The notes beneath the pieces were generated by a model. The model worked only from the letters and a program-made list of their open reading frames with translations, ran no database searches and had not been told where the DNA came from. Shown piece by piece: positions 23,617 through 27,591 of a stretch of 27,591 bases of DNA; the stretch's first letter is position 1; each line of letters opens with the position of its first letter. Source of the DNA: SCUN01 sp046598935 (GTDB lineage: Bacteria; Acidobacteriota; Vicinamibacteria; Vicinamibacterales; SCN-69-37). The translations under genes were made by a program, and so were the position numbers. The stretch is taken from positions 1 through 27,591 of the forward strand of contig JBKJHW010000060.1 of the NCBI GenBank assembly GCA_046598935.1, read 5' to 3'.

Positions 23617-26382
23617 ATGGCGACGAAGAAGAAGGCAGCAGCAAAGAAGGTAGTGAAGACGCGGAAGTCGGCCAAACCGGGCAAGTCGGCGAAATTCGTG
23701 TACCTGTTTGTCGGCAAGAAGGCCGACGGCAACGGCTCGATGAAGGCGCTGCTTGGCGGCAAAGGCGCAAACCTGGCCGAGATGTGCCGCATCGGCCTGC
23801 CGGTGCCTCCCGGATTCACGATCACGACGGACGTGTGCACGTACTACTACGCCAACAAGCGGTCGTATCCGTCGGTGCTCCTCGCGGAGATGCAGGCGGG
23901 AATCGCCGCGCTCGAAAAGCAGACCGGCAAGAAATTCGGCGACATGAAGAACCCGCTGCTCGTGTCTGTTCGCTCGGGCGCGCGCGATTCGATGCCGGGC
24001 ATGATGGATACGATTCTCAATCTCGGTCTCAACGACCAGACCGTCGAAGCGCTGGCGACGAAGACCGGCAATCCGCGCTTCGCGTGGGACTGCTATCGTC
24101 GTTTCGTCCAGATGTACGGCGACGTCGTGCTTGGCGTGCAAAAACGGCCTGACGAAGACCACGAGCCGTTCGAGTTGGTGATCGAGAAATTGAAACGCGA
24201 TCGCCACAACCGCCTCATCGAGGACACGGCGCTGTCGGTCGACGATTTGAAAGAGCTCGTGATCCGGTTCAAGGCGCTCGTGAAGGAACGCGTCGGCAAG
24301 AACTTCCCGGTGTCGCCGTGGGACCAGCTCATGGGCGCCGTGGGCGCGGTATTCGGTTCGTGGATGAACGACCGCGCGATCGTGTACCGCCGCAAATACA
24401 ACATTCCCGCCGAGTGGGGGACCGCCGTCAACGTGCAGGCGATGGTCTACGGCAACACGGGCGACGAGTCCGGCTCAGGAGTCGCGTTCACGCGCAACCC
24501 GGCCAACGGCGTGAAAGAGTTCTACGGCGAGTTCCTCATCAACGCGCAGGGCGAGGACGTCGTCGCCGGCGTGCGCACGCCTGAGCCGGTGGCCGAGCTG
24601 AAGAAGCAGATGCCGAAGGCGTACCACGAGCTGGAGCGCATCCGCCAGACGCTCGAGAAGCATTTCAAGGACGTGCAGGACTTCGAGTTCACGATCGAGG
24701 ACGGCGTTGTCTACATGCTGCAGACGCGCAACGGCAAGCGCACCGCGATGGCCGCGCTGAAGTTCTCGATCGACATGGTCAACGAGAAGCTGATCGACTG
24801 GAAGACGGCGATCAAGCGGAACCCGGCCGACCAGCTCGAGCAGTTGCTCGCTCCGGTGTTTGACCTGAAGGAAGTGGCCAAGGCGCCGGTGATCGCGACG
24901 GGTTTGCCGGCCGGACCCGGCGCGGCGTCGGGCAAGATCTATTTCAACGCCGAACGCGCGGTGACGGCGGCGGAGAAGCAGGAGAAAGTGCTGCTCGTCC
25001 GCGTCGAGACCTCGCCGGAAGATCTGCGCGGCATGATCGCGGCCGAGGGCATCCTCACGGCGCGCGGCGGTGTGTCGTCGCACGCCGCGCTCGTCGCGCG
25101 GCAGATGGGCAAAGTCTGCGTGTGCGGCGCCGCGGCGCTGGACGTCGACTACCACGCGCGCACGGTGACCATTGACGGCCGCGTGTTCAAAGAAGGCGAC
25201 TGGATGTCGATCGACGGCACGGCGGGCAACGTCTACGCCGGCGAGGTCAAGACGGCGCCGTCCGAGATCGTGGCGGCGCTCATCTTCAAGGACGAGGCCG
25301 CGAAGACGTCCGAGAAGTTCAAGAGCTTCCAGCAACTGATGAAGTGGTGCAGCCAGGCGACGCGCATGAGCGTGCGGACGAACGCCGACGACCCGAAGCA
25401 GACCGAGAACGCCATGGCCTTCGGCGCGGTCGGCATCGGCCTCTGCCGTACGGAGCACATGTTCTTCGAAGGCGACCGCATCGACGCGATGCGCGAGATG
25501 ATCCTCGCCGAAACGGCGGAAGAGCGGCAGGTTGCGCTCAACAAGCTGCTGCCGTACCAGCGCCAGGACTTCGCGGGCATTTTCCGCGCGCTCAAGGGCT
25601 ATCCGGCCACGATCCGCTTCCTGGATCCGCCGCTCCACGAGTTCCTGCCGCACGCGAAGGATCAGCAGGAGGATCTCGCGAAGAAGCTGGGCGTCTCGGC
25701 CGAGCGCATTCACGCGCGCGTGCATGGATTGCACGAGTTCAACCCGATGCTTGGTTTCCGCGGATGCCGGCTCGGCATCGGCTACCCGGAGATCTCGGCC
25801 ATGCAGGCGCGCGCGGTGTTCGAAGCCGCGGCGATCGTGCAGGCCGAGGGCATCAAGGTGCGCCCGGAGATCATGATCCCGCTCGTCGGCTTCAAGAAAG
25901 AGCTCGATCTGCAGACCGAGATCGTGCACCGCGTCGCCCGCGCAGTGCAGGCGGAACGCAAAGTGAAGCTGAACTATCTCGTCGGCACGATGATCGAAGT
26001 CCCGCGCGGGGCGCTGACGGCGGATGAAATCGCGCTGTCGGCCGAGTTCTTCAGCTTCGGCACGAACGACCTCACGCAAACGGCGCTCGGCATGTCGCGC
26101 GACGACTCGGGCTCGTTTCTGCCGAACTACGCGGAGCTCGATATCGTGAAAAGCAACCCGTTCGCGACGCTCGACCAGAGCGGCGTCGGCCAGCTCGTCG
26201 AGATGGCCGTGATCAAGGGCCGCCAGGCGAAGCCGGGTCTCAAGATCGGCATCTGCGGCGAGCACGGCGGCGATCCGGCCTCGGTGCGCTTCTTCAACAA
26301 GGTCGGGCTCGACTACGTCAGCTGCTCGCCGTTCCGCGTCCCGGTTGCCCGGCTCGCTGCGGCGCAGGCGGCGCTCGAGTAG
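23617..26382 (+). CDS. ppdK: Pyruvate phosphate dikinase
   Basis: A 921-residue enzyme that interconverts pyruvate, ATP and phosphate with PEP, AMP and pyrophosphate. The ATP-grasp domain starts at LLGGKGANLAEMCRIGLPVPPGFTITT (near residue 45) and includes VSVRSGARDSMPGMMDT. The swivelling domain carries the phosphorylated His489 in GGVSSHAALVARQMGK. The PEP-binding barrel has FLDPPLHEFLPH, GFRGCRLGI, FSFGTNDLTQTALG and the catalytic Cys in GICGEHGG. The residue two before His489 is Ser487, where plant and many bacterial enzymes have Thr, the target of the PPDK regulatory protein. Residues 1-26 form a Lys/Ala-rich tail not needed for the fold. The ATG at 23617 has a GGAG 10 nt upstream. It follows glyS by 18 nt. 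It may be cotranscribed or have its own promoter (TATACA at 23608). Confidence 0.97.
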   Translation: MATKKKAAAKKVVKTRKSAKPGKSAKFVYLFVGKKADGNGSMKALLGGKGANLAEMCRIGLPVPPGFTITTDVCTYYYANKRSYPSVLLAEMQAGIAALEKQTGKKFGDMKNPLLVSVRSGARDSMPGMMDTILNLGLNDQTVEALATKTGNPRFAWDCYRRFVQMYGDVVLGVQKRPDEDHEPFELVIEKLKRDRHNRLIEDTALSVDDLKELVIRFKALVKERVGKNFPVSPWDQLMGAVGAVFGSWMNDRAIVYRRKYNIPAEWGTAVNVQAMVYGNTGDESGSGVAFTRNPANGVKEFYGEFLINAQGEDVVAGVRTPEPVAELKKQMPKAYHELERIRQTLEKHFKDVQDFEFTIEDGVVYMLQTRNGKRTAMAALKFSIDMVNEKLIDWKTAIKRNPADQLEQLLAPVFDLKEVAKAPVIATGLPAGPGAASGKIYFNAERAVTAAEKQEKVLLVRVETSPEDLRGMIAAEGILTARGGVSSHAALVARQMGKVCVCGAAALDVDYHARTVTIDGRVFKEGDWMSIDGTAGNVYAGEVKTAPSEIVAALIFKDEAAKTSEKFKSFQQLMKWCSQATRMSVRTNADDPKQTENAMAFGAVGIGLCRTEHMFFEGDRIDAMREMILAETAEERQVALNKLLPYQRQDFAGIFRALKGYPATIRFLDPPLHEFLPHAKDQQEDLAKKLGVSAERIHARVHGLHEFNPMLGFRGCRLGIGYPEISAMQARAVFEAAAIVQAEGIKVRPEIMIPLVGFKKELDLQTEIVHRVARAVQAERKVKLNYLVGTMIEVPRGALTADEIALSAEFFSFGTNDLTQTALGMSRDDSGSFLPNYAELDIVKSNPFATLDQSGVGQLVEMAVIKGRQAKPGLKIGICGEHGGDPASVRFFNKVGLDYVSCSPFRVPVARLAAAQAALE

Positions 26383-26396
26383 ATCAAGATCAATCA

Positions 26397-26496
26397 ACCT
26401 TGGAGGCACTGCCGCCGTGTGGAGAAGACCCAGTTTTTCAAAAAGCCTTTTGAAAGATTGAAGCTCTTCCCCAAGAAGCGGCAGTGCCTCCAAGGT
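26397..26496 (+). repeat. Long-hairpin intergenic repeat, copy 3 (different arms)
   Basis: The ends ACCTTGGAGG / CCTCCAAGGT and the tip TTTTTCAAAAAGCCTTTTGA match copies 1 and 2, as does the block before the tip (GACCCAG). The rest of the arms is unrelated to those copies but forms 19 perfect base pairs (26397-26415 with 26478-26496), and a further inner stem, TGGAGAAGA with TCTTCCCCA, has one mismatch. It starts 14 nt after the ppdK stop codon and ends 10 nt before a -10-like TAGACT. Confidence 0.85.
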
Positions 26497-26506
26497 GAAT
26501 AGCTCT

Positions 26507-26512
26507 TAGACT
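26507..26512 (+). promoter_or_regulatory. Possible -10 element (TAGACT) for mutL
   Basis: TAGACT lies 9 nt before the ATG at 26522, the same spacing as the GTACAAT elements in this window, but it matches only the T-A-n-n-n-T core. No Shine-Dalgarno sequence is visible in the gap. Confidence 0.4.
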
Positions 26513-26521
26513 GTCACTGCC

Positions 26522-27591
26522 ATGTCCAAAATCCACCGACTTCCCGCGGCGCTGGCGAACCAGATCGCCGCAGGCGAAGTTGTGGAACGCCCGGCGTCGG
26601 TTGTCAAAGAGCTGATTGAAAATGCGATCGACGCCGGGGCGCGGCGCATTACGGTGCTGACGGAATTCGGCGGCAAGAAACTGATCAGCGTCGAAGACGA
26701 CGGCGAAGGGATGTCGGCGGAAGATGCGGCGCTTGCCGTCGAGCGCCATGCGACGAGCAAGTTGAAGACGTCCGACGACCTCGCGGCGATCATGACGCTC
26801 GGCTTTCGCGGCGAAGCGCTGCCCTCGATCGCATCGGTTTCGCGGTTTCGTTTGCGAACGCGTCTGAAGGGCGATCTCTCCGGCACGGAGATTCGCATTG
26901 ACGCGGGCCGGCCCGTATCGGCGAGGGAAGTTGGCGCGCCCGAAGGCACGCTGATCGAAGTGCAGGATCTGTTCTTCAATCTGCCGGCGCGAAAGAAATT
27001 CCTGAAGGCGGACACGGCCGAGTCCGCGCAGATTTCGAAGCTCGTCAATCAGCTGGCGCTCGGATATCCCGAAGTGGGTTTTACGCTGCGAAACGGCGGG
27101 AGGCTGGTGATCGAAACGCCGCCGGCAAGCTCGCTCGCCGAGCGGTTCTTCCAGATGTACGGCGATCGCGCGGATCTGATCGCCGTGAACAAGCAGGCGG
27201 CCGGCGTCACCGTGCACGGCTACGTCGCCGCGCTCGCCGACACGGGCCCGGTCCGGGGACCGCAGCACGTGTTCGTCAACCGCCGCCTCGTTCGCGATCG
27301 CACCATCAGCCACGCGATTTCGCAGGCCTACAGCGTGGCGACGATCAAGGAACGCAGCCCGGAAGTGCATCTGTTCATCGAGTTGCCGCCCGACCGCGTT
27401 GACGTCAACGTCCATCCGACCAAAGCCGAGGTGCGCTTTCTCGACAACAGTCTCATTCACGAAGTCCTCCGCCGCGCCATCGTCGATGCGCTCGGCCACA
27501 CGGGCGTGCCCGAGCTTGTGCTGTCGCAGGCGGCGCTCACGCCGCAGAAGATATTCACAGGATCGCTGCCGCTCACGTGGGGAAGTGTGCC
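26522..27591 (+). CDS. mutL: DNA mismatch repair protein MutL, 3'-truncated by window end
   Basis: The first 356 codons are present and the frame is open at the last base, so the gene continues outside the window. The GHKL ATPase motifs are complete: NQIAAGEVVERPASVVKELI with Glu30, the Mg2+-binding Asn34 in ENAIDAGA, DDGEGM, HATSKL, and GFRGEALPSIASV. The transducer domain follows, with PARKKFLK, VFVNRRLVRD and DVNVHPTKAEVRF. MutL couples MutS mismatch recognition to strand incision. Whether this one has the C-terminal endonuclease motif of most bacteria lacking MutH cannot be seen here. It starts 26 nt after hairpin repeat copy 3. Confidence 0.96.
   Translation, partial: MSKIHRLPAALANQIAAGEVVERPASVVKELIENAIDAGARRITVLTEFGGKKLISVEDDGEGMSAEDAALAVERHATSKLKTSDDLAAIMTLGFRGEALPSIASVSRFRLRTRLKGDLSGTEIRIDAGRPVSAREVGAPEGTLIEVQDLFFNLPARKKFLKADTAESAQISKLVNQLALGYPEVGFTLRNGGRLVIETPPASSLAERFFQMYGDRADLIAVNKQAAGVTVHGYVAALADTGPVRGPQHVFVNRRLVRDRTISHAISQAYSVATIKERSPEVHLFIELPPDRVDVNVHPTKAEVRFLDNSLIHEVLRRAIVDALGHTGVPELVLSQAALTPQKIFTGSLPLTWGSV

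Noticed and set aside
22234..24207. A 657-codon open frame on the minus strand opposite glyS and the ppdK start
   Set aside because: Antisense shadow; it runs across the boundary of two real genes and has no recognisable domain.
24475..26493. A 672-codon open frame on the minus strand opposite ppdK
   Set aside because: Arg/His/Asp-rich composition with no family motif; it is the antisense shadow of a GC-rich gene with strong third-position bias, and ppdK itself is certain.

Overview
The window is a GC-rich bacterial chromosome segment, densely packed with co-oriented housekeeping genes. Several traits suggest a member of the Acidobacteriota, probably a Vicinamibacteria-like lineage: secreted proteins built from repeated carboxypeptidase-regulatory-like domains, a secreted S9 peptidase, an M20 amidohydrolase with a signal peptide, a serine hydrolase with the YND motif, and a Lys/Ala-rich tail on pyruvate phosphate dikinase. 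This placement is inferred from gene content and style; no 16S rRNA gene is present.

Layout. (1) 1-6.7 kb: a secreted or periplasmic degradation cluster on the + strand, with a beta-lactamase-fold serine hydrolase (5' end cut off), two tandem carboxypeptidase-regulatory-like proteins and an S9 prolyl-oligopeptidase-type peptidase. (2) 6.7-9.4 kb: moaA on the - strand, divergent from a secreted M20 amidohydrolase; their promoters overlap. (3) 9.5-13.1 kb: gamma-carbonic anhydrase-like protein, hisS, aspS. (4) 13.2-17.6 kb: ROK sugar kinase, phoH, ybeY, corC-like, era, a mostly overlapping operon for rRNA maturation and ribosome assembly. (5) 17.6-18.3 kb: a gene graveyard on the - strand with two collapsed genes, a MetE-like methyltransferase and a hybrid histidine kinase, still joined by a GTGA overlap. 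(6) 18.3-26.4 kb: mgtE, recO, glyQ, glyS, ppdK. (7) 26.5 kb to the end: mutL, cut by the window edge.

Signs of regulation. Most transcription-unit heads (moaA, the carbonic anhydrase, mgtE and recO) carry the heptamer GTACAAT close to the start codon. At three of these the spacing is so short that the mRNA would be leaderless or nearly so. Genes inside operons instead use 1-4-nt stop/start overlaps, often with GTG or TTG starts.

The least ordinary content is non-coding or structural. Three copies of a roughly 100-nt long-hairpin element lie in intergenic gaps between co-oriented genes, just after a stop codon and just before the next gene; the third copy has replaced its arm sequence while remaining perfectly self-complementary. 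glyS carries an in-frame (Gly-Ala-Ala)9 expansion made of 9-nt units. I saw no CRISPR array, tRNA, rRNA, prophage or intact insertion sequence, and no clear defence system.
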